Assembly: GCF_031624395.1 (NCBI RefSeq)
Contig: NZ_JAMQON010000001.1
Span: 434,001-498,000, forward strand
Direction of reading: 5' to 3'
Length of the DNA stretch: 64,000 nt
Source: Halomicroarcula saliterrae
Lineage (GTDB): Archaea; Halobacteriota; Halobacteria; Halobacteriales; Haloarculaceae
The position numbers were made by a program, and so were the translations under genes. Positions within the stretch are counted from its first letter, which is position 1. Every line of letters starts with the position of its first letter. The notes under the pieces were generated by a model. That model had not been told where the DNA came from. It did no database searches and worked only from the letters and a program-made list of their open reading frames with translations. Below, piece by piece: positions 17,030 to 24,755 of the stretch.

Positions 17030-18304
17030 CTACCGCGGCGTCTCCGTCCCCCACTGCTCCAGTGCGACGGCTAGCTCCGGGGTCTCCGCCGCTGCGTCCT
17101 CGATGTCGCGGCCCGCGGCCACGGCGTCGACGGCGGCTCTGAGCGCTTTCGCGCCGGCGTGGGTCCCGTCGGGGTGACCGTGGACCCCGCCGCCGGCCTG
17201 CACGCCGATGTTCGTCCCGCAGCGCTCGACGAGTTCGGGGACGAGCCCCGGATGCAGGCCGCCCGAGGCCATCGGGAGCACGTCGGTGAGCCCGTGCAGG
17301 TCCGAGTAGAGCCACTCGTTGATGCCGACAGTGTCCTCGTTGGCCAGCTTCCCGAGGTCCGCGGTCCCGGTGTGGATCTGGTCGACGCCACAGAGCCGGG
17401 CGACCTGTGCGACGACGCGCATCGAGACGCCGTGGTCGGGCAGGCGGTCGAAGGCGGCGTGCATCGCGCGGTGGGCGTGGATGGCCAGCCCGTGTTTCTC
17501 ACAGCGCTCGCGGACCTGCTGGACCGCGGCCCACCCCGTCGTCACCACGTCGACCATCACGTACTCACAGCCGTGTTCGGCGGCCAGGTCCACTCGCTCC
17601 AGCATCTCGCCCCCCGCGGCGGTGACGTTCAGCAGGTAGGACTTCGTCTCGCCGGTCTCGTCTTCGGCCCTGTCGCGCATCGCCAGCGACTCGGTCAGGC
17701 GGTCCTCGAAGGGGTTGAACGACTGGTCCGTGAGGTTCTCGTCGTCTTTCAGCAGGTCGAGCCCGCCCGTCCAGGCCTCGTAGCCGATCTGGGCGTGCTG
17801 GTCGGTCGAGAGCCCGACCTTCGGTTTCGGGACCGTCGCGGTAATCGGCCGGTCGCCCGCGTCGAAGATGTCGGTTCGGACACCGGTACCGAACTGCGGC
17901 CCGGGAAAGGAGGTCGCCAGCGGCTCGGGCCACGTGCAGTCTTGCAGGCGGATGCGGTCGACGGCCTTCATCCCGAGGATGTTGCCGGCGATACAGGACA
18001 GCACCTGGGGCATGTTCCCCGGCTCGAAGAGGGCGTCGGGGTAGGCGACGGTGACGCGGTAGCCGTCGCGGCCCTCGCTCACCGTCGCGTCCTCGATGCC
18101 ACAGGCCGTCGCCGAGAGGTCCGTCACCGACCCCTCGACCTGCAGCTCGGCCCAGGTGCCGTTGGAGGACTCGCTCGCGACCCGGCTGGCCGCGGACTCC
18201 GGGGTCTGATCGGCGGCCGGCTCGACGTAGAACGCACAGACGAGTTCGGTCTCGTCGGGCTCGTGGTCCAGGTCGAGGAAGTCCTCGTAGGTAATTCCTA
18301 CCAT
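17030..18304 (-). CDS. rbcL: RubisCO large subunit, form III
   Basis: A 424-residue archaeal RubisCO that carboxylates ribulose-1,5-bisphosphate to two 3-phosphoglycerates. All key residues are visible: K160 and K162 in PKPKVGLS, the carbamylated K186 with D188 and E189 in GGLDLLKDDEN, H278 in AHRAMH, H311 and loop-6 K319 in TADLGK, S347 in ASGG and the phosphate-binding GGG at 371. The start MVGITYEDF is chosen over an ATG 15 bases upstream because a TATA element lies exactly 27 bases before it. No small subunit or phosphoribulokinase is seen, as expected for form III. Confidence 0.95.
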   Translation of the reverse strand: MVGITYEDFLDLDHEPDETELVCAFYVEPAADQTPESAASRVASESSNGTWAELQVEGSVTDLSATACGIEDATVSEGRDGYRVTVAYPDALFEPGNMPQVLSCIAGNILGMKAVDRIRLQDCTWPEPLATSFPGPQFGTGVRTDIFDAGDRPITATVPKPKVGLSTDQHAQIGYEAWTGGLDLLKDDENLTDQSFNPFEDRLTESLAMRDRAEDETGETKSYLLNVTAAGGEMLERVDLAAEHGCEYVMVDVVTTGWAAVQQVRERCEKHGLAIHAHRAMHAAFDRLPDHGVSMRVVAQVARLCGVDQIHTGTADLGKLANEDTVGINEWLYSDLHGLTDVLPMASGGLHPGLVPELVERCGTNIGVQAGGGVHGHPDGTHAGAKALRAAVDAVAAGRDIEDAAAETPELAVALEQWGTETPR

Positions 18305-18326
18305 GATAACAGTACGCACGCTGGCG

Positions 18327-18334
18327 TGATAAAT
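18327..18334 (-). promoter_or_regulatory. TATA element of the RubisCO gene
   Basis: ATTTATCA on the minus strand, centred 27 bases upstream of the ATG at 18304. It supports a leaderless RubisCO message and decides between two candidate start codons. Confidence 0.65.
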
Positions 18335-18487
18335 CTGGGGCGGTGCTACGAGCCGTCTCCTCTCGCGACTCCCACTGCTTTTGAGAGCCAGCTGTCCCTT
18401 TCTGGCTGTTCAATCCGCGGTGGCCGAGTCCGCTGTGAGGGCACCCAGCGGCGACACTCGCTTAGGCGGCGCACCCGAACACCGCCC

Positions 18488-18985
18488 ATGGTGGAACTCA
18501 GACTCATCGCGGGCGTGGCCCGCACTGGCGTCATCGGCGACGGCGAGACGATACCGTGGCACTACGACGCGGACGAACAGCAGTACAAGGACCGCGTCGC
18601 CGACCACCCGGTCGTCGTCGGCCGCAAGACCCACGAGGGGATGACCCGCATCCGCGGCACCCACCCCGTCGTCGTCACCGGCAGCCCCGAGGAGTACGAC
18701 GAGGACGGCGCCACCTTCGTCTCGACCGTCGGAGACGCCGTCGACGCCGTCGCCGCCGAGGGCGACACCGGCTGGGTCATCGGCGGCCAGTCGATCTACG
18801 CCATGTTCCTCCCCTACGCACACCGGGCGTTCGTCTCGGAGCTGCCCGAGACGGCGGTCGCGAGCCGCGTGTTCCCCTATCTCGGGACGGACTGGTCGGT
18901 CGAGGCGCGCCACGAGTACGACCAGTTCGAGGTCGTCGAGTACGAGAACCAGGCCCCGCTCGACCCCGAGAACGCGTCGGCCTGA
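18488..18985 (+). CDS. folA: Dihydrofolate reductase
   Basis: A 165-residue DHFR reducing dihydrofolate to tetrahydrofolate with NADPH. Visible hallmarks are VIGDGETIPWH (15-25) near the active-site acid, the cofactor-binding GRKTHEGM (45-52) and the WVIGGQSIYAMF segment (96-107). Length is typical for haloarchaeal DHFR. The dihydropteroate synthase gene follows 61 bases later in the same direction, so the two form a folate cluster. Confidence 0.94.
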   Translation: MVELRLIAGVARTGVIGDGETIPWHYDADEQQYKDRVADHPVVVGRKTHEGMTRIRGTHPVVVTGSPEEYDEDGATFVSTVGDAVDAVAAEGDTGWVIGGQSIYAMFLPYAHRAFVSELPETAVASRVFPYLGTDWSVEARHEYDQFEVVEYENQAPLDPENASA

Positions 18986-19046
18986 CCCGCCTGACGGCGG
19001 TGCCGCAATCACCAACGCTTACCGTGACCAGTCCTTGGTGACGGCT

Positions 19047-20237
19047 ATGCAAACGGTCGACGCGGCAGGGCTGCAGATCGGTGACGACCAGCCACCACGC
19101 ATCATGGGCGTGCTGAACGTCAGCAAGGAGTCGCCGTACTCGCCCTCGGTGTACGACGACCCGGCGGAGGCCGCAGCCTACGTCGACGAGGAGCTCGTCG
19201 GCGAGGGGGCCGACATCGTCGATATCGGGCTGGAGTCGGCCAACAAACGGCTCGACGTGCTCTCCGCCGAGGAGGAGCTCGACCGGCTGGACATCGCCCT
19301 CGAAACCATCGAGTCCGTCAGCGGCGACGCCGTCTACTCCATCGAGACCCGCTACGCCGAGGTCGCCGAGGCGGCCATCGAGGGCGGTTTCGACATGGTC
19401 AACGACATCTGTGGCTTCGCCGACCCCGAGATGCCCGCGGTCTGCCGGGAGTACGACGTGGCCGTCGCCAAGATGGCGAGCCCGCCGGACCTCGAACGGC
19501 CCGGCGCCGTCGAGGAGACCGACTGGGCCGCCCGCCGCTCGCCGGAGTGGGCCGAGTCGGCCGACTACGTCGACCAGGTGTACGAGGCGCTGAAACAGAA
19601 CGGCCTCACCGAGAAGACCATCGTCGACCCGGCCTTTGGCGGCTGGAGCGAGGCCAAGACGATTCGGGACGACCACGCGACCTTCGAGCGCCTGCGGGAG
19701 TTCCGCGGGTTCGGTCGCCCCATCCTCGTCTCCATCAACCGGAAGAACTTCCTCCGGACCATCGCCGACCGCTCGACAGAGGCGGCCCTGCCCGTCTCTC
19801 TGGCCGCGACGGCGATGGCCGTCGAACGGGGCGCACACATCGTCCGGACCCACGACGTCGCTGAGACGGTCGACGCGGCCCGCATCGGCGAGGCGTTCAC
19901 CGAGCGCGCCTACGAAGCGGACGACGGCGTGACCGTCACCGAACTCGACGCCCGCCACTCGGGCGAGGTGTCGCGCCATCTGGAACGGCTTGGCGCGGCG
20001 ACGGGCGTCAGCGAGGCCTACGTCGGCCGCGTCTTCGAGGTCGCAGGACTGGCTCCCGAGGCCGCCTCGACGCTCGCCGCCGTCGCCGAAGAGACCGGCC
20101 TCGTCGTCAGTGCCGGTGACGGCGGGGCAGTCGTCGGCGGCCGGCCGGACACGCTCCGGGCCGTCGCGACGGAGCTGTCGGGGACGGCGGCCTTCGAGCC
20201 GCTCGTCGAAGCGATTCACACGACGCTGTCGGAGTGA
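19047..20237 (+). CDS. folP: Dihydropteroate synthase-like protein with C-terminal extension
   Basis: A 396-residue protein with a DHPS TIM barrel (about 1-285): IMGVLNVSKESPYSP at 20-34, ADIVDIGLESANKR, a VNDICGF motif, the substrate-binding RKNFLR and the RTHDV close to the barrel end. The second motif reads ESANKR where bacterial enzymes have ESTRPG. About 110 extra residues follow the barrel with no motif I recognise. In-frame TTG and GTG codons lie just upstream; the ATG is preferred. It joins pterin pyrophosphate to p-aminobenzoate in folate synthesis. Confidence 0.88.
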   Translation: MQTVDAAGLQIGDDQPPRIMGVLNVSKESPYSPSVYDDPAEAAAYVDEELVGEGADIVDIGLESANKRLDVLSAEEELDRLDIALETIESVSGDAVYSIETRYAEVAEAAIEGGFDMVNDICGFADPEMPAVCREYDVAVAKMASPPDLERPGAVEETDWAARRSPEWAESADYVDQVYEALKQNGLTEKTIVDPAFGGWSEAKTIRDDHATFERLREFRGFGRPILVSINRKNFLRTIADRSTEAALPVSLAATAMAVERGAHIVRTHDVAETVDAARIGEAFTERAYEADDGVTVTELDARHSGEVSRHLERLGAATGVSEAYVGRVFEVAGLAPEAASTLAAVAEETGLVVSAGDGGAVVGGRPDTLRAVATELSGTAAFEPLVEAIHTTLSE

Positions 20238-20241
20238 CCGC

Positions 20242-21339
20242 ATGGACTACCTACAGGAACGCATCACGACGCTGCACGACCTGACCGACGAGGTCCCCGA
20301 GATGCCGGCGGGCGACAGCGCGGTCGTCGTCCCCATCGCCGGGGAGTGCGAGGCCGCCGTGACACCGACGAACGTCTTCGAGGCTCTATCGACGGTCGGG
20401 CCGAGCGAGGTCGTCGTGCCCCTTCGCGGGCCGCCCGAGGTCGCTGCGGCCTTCGAGGGCTGGGTGGAGCGGTTCGACCTCGACGTGACGACGCTGTGGT
20501 GTAACGCGCCGACGGTGGCGCCGCTGCTCGACGCGCACGGGCTCGACGGCGCGATGGGGAAAGGCCGGGACGTGTGGCTCGGACTGGGGCTGGCCGCGAG
20601 CCGCGCCGACTACGTCGCGGTGCACGACGCCGACGCCTCGACGTACTCGGCCGCGCACGTGCCGCGCCTGCTCGCCCCGCTGGGGATGGGACACGCCTTC
20701 GTCAAGGGGTACTACGCCCGCGTCGAGGACGGCCAGCTCTACGGCCGGCTCGCCCGGCTGTTCGTCGCGCCGCTGTTGCGTGCGCTCTCTACTACCCACC
20801 ACGACCCGCTGCTCGCCTATCTCTCCGCCTTCCGCTACCCGCTGGCCGGCGAGTTCGCGTTCACCGCCGAGGCCGCCCGCTCCATTCGGGCCCAGCGGGC
20901 GTGGGGGCTGGAGATAGGCATGCTCGGCGAAGCCTACGACGTGGTCGGCGAGGCCGCGACCGCGCAGGTCGACCTCGGGATGCACCGCCACGACCACCGG
21001 CCCGTCGGCGGCCGGGGCGGGCTGTCGACGATGGCGGAGGAAGTCGGCGAGGCGCTGTTCCGCGTCCTCGAAGACCACGGTCTCTCGCCCGACTACGACA
21101 GCCTGCCCGGGGCGTACCGGGACGCGGCGGCCGAACTCGTCCGACAGTACGGGGCCGACGCGGCGGTCAACGGGCTGGCCTACGACGCCGAGGCCGAGCG
21201 CTCGCAGGTGGCCGCCTACGCCGAGCGCATCCGACCGCCCGGCTCGGACGACCGACTGCCGGCGTGGACGGAGACGACGCTCCCGCCGACGGCGGTGCTC
21301 GACGCCTCTCGGGAGGCGCTCGGGTCGCGACCGGGCTGA
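20242..21339 (+). CDS. Glucosyl-3-phosphoglycerate synthase-like glycosyltransferase
   Basis: A 365-residue GT-A glycosyltransferase. The metal-binding region VAVHDADAS, then FVKGYYARV, PLAGEFAFTAEAARSI, WGLEIGMLGE and AQVDLGMHRHDHRPV match, in order, the conserved blocks of GpgS/GT81 enzymes. Those enzymes transfer glucose from a nucleotide sugar to 3-phosphoglycerate, the first step to the compatible solute glucosylglycerate. It starts four bases after the DHPS stop, so the two are co-transcribed. The phosphatase that would finish the pathway is not in this window. Confidence 0.78.
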   Translation: MDYLQERITTLHDLTDEVPEMPAGDSAVVVPIAGECEAAVTPTNVFEALSTVGPSEVVVPLRGPPEVAAAFEGWVERFDLDVTTLWCNAPTVAPLLDAHGLDGAMGKGRDVWLGLGLAASRADYVAVHDADASTYSAAHVPRLLAPLGMGHAFVKGYYARVEDGQLYGRLARLFVAPLLRALSTTHHDPLLAYLSAFRYPLAGEFAFTAEAARSIRAQRAWGLEIGMLGEAYDVVGEAATAQVDLGMHRHDHRPVGGRGGLSTMAEEVGEALFRVLEDHGLSPDYDSLPGAYRDAAAELVRQYGADAAVNGLAYDAEAERSQVAAYAERIRPPGSDDRLPAWTETTLPPTAVLDASREALGSRPG

Positions 21340-21413
21340 GCGCCGAGCGACTGCGGCAACGCGAGCCGGGTTGGAATCCGTTTCAACGGGGCCCGATCCG
21401 GCGCCCGTGTGAT

Positions 21414-21419
21414 TTTATA
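21414..21419 (+). promoter_or_regulatory. TATA element before the 28-codon ORF and LLM oxidoreductase
   Basis: TTTATA centred 27 bases upstream of the ATG at 21444 but about 110 bases upstream of the oxidoreductase start. The spacing argues that the transcript begins at the short ORF. Confidence 0.65.
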
Positions 21420-21443
21420 CCATGGGCGGGCACAGCTATAGCT

Positions 21444-21530
21444 ATGCCGGCGACACGCTTTCGGACTCCGTCACGAGCCGTCTTCACCACAGGACTGTCC
21501 CGACTGCGACACGACACCAGTGACCGATGA
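21444..21530 (+). CDS. Short 28-codon ORF, possible leader peptide
   Basis: A basic 28-residue frame beginning MPATRFRTPSR and ending at a TGA that overlaps the downstream oxidoreductase ATG (ATGA). Its start sits 27 bases after a TATA box, as expected for a leaderless message, so it would be the first frame translated. It may be a small protein or a device that couples ribosomes into the next gene. No homologue is known to me; coding status is a prediction. Confidence 0.5.
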   Translation: MPATRFRTPSRAVFTTGLSRLRHDTSDR

Positions 21531-22525
21531 CGGACAGAGACATCTATCTCCCCGTCGCCGCACAGCCGTCCGTCGAGACGCTGGTCGGTCTGGGCCAGCT
21601 CGCCGAGGCCCACGGCTACGAGCGGCTCTGGCTCCCGGAAACGTGGGGCCGCGACGCCGTCACAGCGCTTTCGAGCATCGCCCGGGAGACCACCGACGTG
21701 GGTATCGGGTCCTCCCTCCTGAACGTCTACTCGCGCTCGCCGGCGGTCATCGGCCAGACCGCGGCCACGCTACAGGAGGTCGCCGACGGACGCCTGCGCC
21801 TCGGCCTCGGCCCCTCCGGACCGCGCGTCATCGAGGGGTGGCACGGGGCCGCCTTCGAGCGGCCGCTGCGCCGGACCCGCGAGACCATCGATATCGTGAA
21901 ACGGGTGCTGTCGGGCGACACCGTCGAGTACGACGGCGATATCTTCCAGCTCTCGGGCTTTCGGCTCCGCTGTGAGCCGCCGTCACCGGCCCCGCCAATC
22001 GACGCCGGCGGGCTGGGCCCGAAATCGGTGGAGCTCGCGGGGCGCTTTGCAGACGGCTGGCACGCCATCCTCTTTACCGCCGACGGGATGGCCGACCGGC
22101 TCGGCGACTTCGACCGCGGGACCGAGCTGGGCGACCGCGACCGGGGGAGCCAGCGGGTGACGCTGTCGGTCCCCTGCTGTGCGCTGGAGGACCGTGAGCG
22201 GGCCCGGGAGCTGGCCCGCCAGCACGTCGCGTTCTACATCGGCGGGATGGGCACCTACTACCGGGACGCGCTCGCCAGACAGGGGTACGAGGCGACCGCC
22301 AGCGAGGTGTTCGAGCGGTGGAACAACGGCGAGCGCGAGACCGCCGTGGCCGCGATCGACGAGGAGCTGCTCGACGCGCTGGCCGTCGCCGGCACGCCCG
22401 AGGAGTGTCGGGACCGGATCGGCGAGTTCGAGGCTATCGACGGAGTGGACGCGCTCAACATCTCCTTCCCGCGGGCGGCCGAGCGGGCCGACATCGAGGC
22501 GACGATGGCCGTGCTCGCGCCGTAG
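21527..22525 (+). CDS. F420-dependent LLM-class oxidoreductase (TIGR04024-like)
   Basis: A 332-residue luciferase-like TIM-barrel flavin/F420 enzyme. Typical blocks are GYERLWLPETWGRDAVT, IGSSLLNVYSRSPAVIGQTAATL, RLRLGLGPSGPRVIEGWHG and the C-terminal AGTPEECRDRIGEFEA. The overall pattern matches the haloarchaeal group annotated as TIGR04024 F420-dependent oxidoreductases. Its substrate is unknown; position in a folate/pterin cluster might suggest a reduced pterin or one-carbon substrate, which is inference only. Confidence 0.85.
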   Translation: MTDRDIYLPVAAQPSVETLVGLGQLAEAHGYERLWLPETWGRDAVTALSSIARETTDVGIGSSLLNVYSRSPAVIGQTAATLQEVADGRLRLGLGPSGPRVIEGWHGAAFERPLRRTRETIDIVKRVLSGDTVEYDGDIFQLSGFRLRCEPPSPAPPIDAGGLGPKSVELAGRFADGWHAILFTADGMADRLGDFDRGTELGDRDRGSQRVTLSVPCCALEDRERARELARQHVAFYIGGMGTYYRDALARQGYEATASEVFERWNNGERETAVAAIDEELLDALAVAGTPEECRDRIGEFEAIDGVDALNISFPRAAERADIEATMAVLAP

Positions 22526-22543
22526 GCGGTCCGGGCGAGCGCC

Positions 22544-23239
22544 CTACTGGGCCCCGGCCAACGGGCTGATGTCGCCGCGGCGCCCGTCCAGCACGGCGAA
22601 GCGCTCGTCGCGGCGCCGTTCGAGCCAGTGGAGCAGCCGCTCGGCCCAGCGGAGCTTCTCGCGTTTGGCCGGGGGCACGTCCGGGTCCTCGAAGTCCCAG
22701 CCGGCAAACACCAGCTCGGCGGCCCCGAAGTGGTCGGCGGTAAAGGCCGCCCTGTCGCCGTCGGTGAACCCGCCGAAGTTGTGGACGGCCCCGGTCGGGG
22801 CGGCCTGCGTCGTCGGGACCACGAAGTCGGCGTCGTAGGTCGGGACGTGCCGTTCGACCGCCGGGACGTTGTCGCCGTGTGCGTGGGCGAACACGGGCGT
22901 GCCCGATTCGGTGAGCGAGCGACCGGTCTCGGGGTTCTTGTCGAGGTCGGTCACCATCGCGTCGACGGTGACGCCGACCGACTGCAGGCGGTCGACCGCC
23001 GTCGACGCCGCGAGCACGCGGTCGGCCTCGGCCGCCCGGTCTGCCTCGGCCTCCAGCGAGGGGCCGGCGCCGGCGATAGCGACTGTTCGCCCGTCCAGAC
23101 CGAGCCGGTCGGGGTGGTACGTCTCCGCGTCGGCCAGCAGCTCACCGAGTCTATCCCGCGCCCGTTCGTCCCCGTCACGGGGGTAGCCAAACGCCGCGAG
23201 CAGCCCCTCGTACACCGGTTCCCACGTGTGAAATTCCAT
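22544..23239 (-). CDS. mptE: 6-hydroxymethylpterin diphosphokinase MptE-like (DUF115)
   Basis: A 231-residue DUF115 protein. The family pattern VAIAGAGPSLEAE, then VMVTDLDKNPE-like MVTDLDKNPETG and HAHGDN match MptE, which pyrophosphorylates 6-hydroxymethyl-7,8-dihydropterin ahead of DHPS. The start MEFHTWEPVYEG is supported by a TATA element 28 bases upstream; longer in-frame upstream sequence is poor. With DHFR and DHPS close by, it completes three steps of a folate route in 5 kb. Confidence 0.88.
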   Translation of the reverse strand: MEFHTWEPVYEGLLAAFGYPRDGDERARDRLGELLADAETYHPDRLGLDGRTVAIAGAGPSLEAEADRAAEADRVLAASTAVDRLQSVGVTVDAMVTDLDKNPETGRSLTESGTPVFAHAHGDNVPAVERHVPTYDADFVVPTTQAAPTGAVHNFGGFTDGDRAAFTADHFGAAELVFAGWDFEDPDVPPAKREKLRWAERLLHWLERRRDERFAVLDGRRGDISPLAGAQ

Positions 23240-23263
23240 AGCTATCGCTGAACGATTCGTTCC

Positions 23264-23271
23264 AGATAAAG
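23264..23271 (-). promoter_or_regulatory. TATA element of mptE
   Basis: CTTTATCT on the minus strand, centred 28 bases before the mptE ATG at 23239; consistent with a leaderless transcript. Confidence 0.6.
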
Positions 23272-23470
23272 CGGGTTGAGCCGAAATGGCACGTCCGTGT
23301 ACCCCTACCCGGGTGCCCTTCCGGCTTTCACGCCAGTGTTTTGACGCCTCCGGTATAAGCTTTCTCTTACTCACACCTGCGAACGAGTAGTGCTCACCTC
23401 GACACCAGTCGTCTCCGGCGGGCTACCGCGGCTCCGCGGTGGCGCCGCGACAACGCCCGACATCGCGCCC

Positions 23471-23477
23471 TTTTAAT
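23471..23477 (+). promoter_or_regulatory. TATA element of the 23.5-kb gene pair
   Basis: TTTTAAT centred 26 bases before the ATG at 23500; probable promoter for the unknown protein and the SpoU-type methylase that overlaps it. Confidence 0.6.
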
Positions 23478-23499
23478 CTCGCTGTCGGCAACACGGGGT

Positions 23500-24024
23500 A
23501 TGGGCAAGGTCAACATCGGGTTGCGCGGCTGGCGATTCGACGAGGACGTGCTGGGCGAGGACGGACGCGTGCGGCCGCTGGCGACGATGGAGCCCGAAGA
23601 CCGCCAGCGTCTGCTCGTGCTCGCAGACCGGGTCGTCGACCCCTGTGACGCCTGCTGGCTGGCCTACGGGGAGGACCGAATCGACGAGTGCAACGTCGCC
23701 GAGGCCATCTACGGCGAGCCACGCGGCGAGGTCGTGCTGTGTTCGGCCCACGAACCCGACTTCCTCTACTGGTTCCGTGAAGAGGGCGGGACTGACTTCG
23801 CCGGCGAGCTCGAACTTCGGGACGCCTTCCACCAGTGGTTCCTCGACGGCAACCGCGCCCCCGACGGCTACGAGGGGCTGGAACACGTCGACGAGGACCC
23901 CACGTCGCTGCCGGAGGCCCCCGGCCGAAACGAGGCCATCCCCGGCTTCGAGGAGGAGATAGCGGGCATCGACGAGTCGGACCTCGACGCGATGGACCTG
24001 AACCTCGACGACCTCGACGTATGA
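23500..24024 (+). CDS. Conserved haloarchaeal protein with Cys/His cluster
   Basis: A 174-residue acidic protein. The central part holds C49, C52, C64, C81 and H84 (PCDACW ... DECN ... VVLCSAHEP), which could bind zinc. The C-terminal 70 residues are strongly acidic and probably disordered. Its stop overlaps the ATG of the SpoU-type methylase (ATGA), so the two are translated together and may act together on RNA. I do not recognise the family. Confidence 0.7.
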   Translation: MGKVNIGLRGWRFDEDVLGEDGRVRPLATMEPEDRQRLLVLADRVVDPCDACWLAYGEDRIDECNVAEAIYGEPRGEVVLCSAHEPDFLYWFREEGGTDFAGELELRDAFHQWFLDGNRAPDGYEGLEHVDEDPTSLPEAPGRNEAIPGFEEEIAGIDESDLDAMDLNLDDLDV

Positions 24025-24743
24025 TATCGGTCGCCGTCGTCGACGCCGAGACGCCGGGCAACGTCGGCACTATCGCCCGGTCGATGAAGAACTTCGGCCT
24101 GTCGGAACTGCTGCTCGTGGACCCGCCGGAACTCGACCCCGACGGGGAGGCCTACGGGTTCGCGGGGCAGGCCCGGGAGGACATCCTCCCCGGTGCCCGC
24201 GAGGTGAGCTTCGACTATCTCGTCGAGAACTACCACACCGTCGCCTGCACCGCGACGACCAACGAGGACGACTCCAGCCACGTCCGCTACCCCGCGAAGA
24301 CACCGGCCGAACTGGCCGACTCGCTCCGGGGCGTCGACAGCGATAGCTGCCTCGTCTTCGGCCGCGAGCGGGTCGGGCTCACGAACGACGAACTCGCCCG
24401 GCTGGACGAGATCTGTTCGATTCCCGCGAGCGGCGACTACCCGGTCCTGAACCTCGGGCAGGCCGCGACTATCGTCCTCTACGAACTGCGGGAACTGACC
24501 GTCGAGCGCGACCAGCACCCGGAAGAGCTCCACGCCCGGGCCGACGAGCCGGCCGTCGAGGGACTCCACGAGGAGTTCTCGACGTTCCTCGACAGCATCG
24601 ACCACCCCGAGGAGAAGCGCCACCGCGTCCGGCGGCTGTTCCGTCGGCTGGTGGGCCGTGCCCACCCGACCGGTCGCGAGGCCAAGACGCTCAGGGGCGT
24701 GTTCCGGCGGGCCCGACAGCGCATCGAGCGGGAGAGGGAGTGA
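24021..24743 (+). CDS. SpoU/TrmH-family RNA 2'-O-methyltransferase (TrmJ-like)
   Basis: A 240-residue SPOUT-fold methyltransferase. The three SpoU motifs are visible: [17 protein letters not shown] near the start, [16 protein letters not shown] in the middle and [17 protein letters not shown], which form the knotted SAM site. The arrangement matches TrmJ, which methylates the ribose at position 32 of tRNAs. The C-terminal helical extension (about 165-240) is also found in TrmJ proteins. The exact RNA target is inferred. Confidence 0.9.
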   Translation: MISVAVVDAETPGNVGTIARSMKNFGLSELLLVDPPELDPDGEAYGFAGQAREDILPGAREVSFDYLVENYHTVACTATTNEDDSSHVRYPAKTPAELADSLRGVDSDSCLVFGRERVGLTNDELARLDEICSIPASGDYPVLNLGQAATIVLYELRELTVERDQHPEELHARADEPAVEGLHEEFSTFLDSIDHPEEKRHRVRRLFRRLVGRAHPTGREAKTLRGVFRRARQRIERERE

Positions 24744-24755
24744 CCGCGGGACGGC

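Noticed and set aside
17159-18487. Plus-strand extension upstream of the DHFR start
   Set aside because: It runs antisense through RubisCO. The DHFR family starts at the ATG at 18488.
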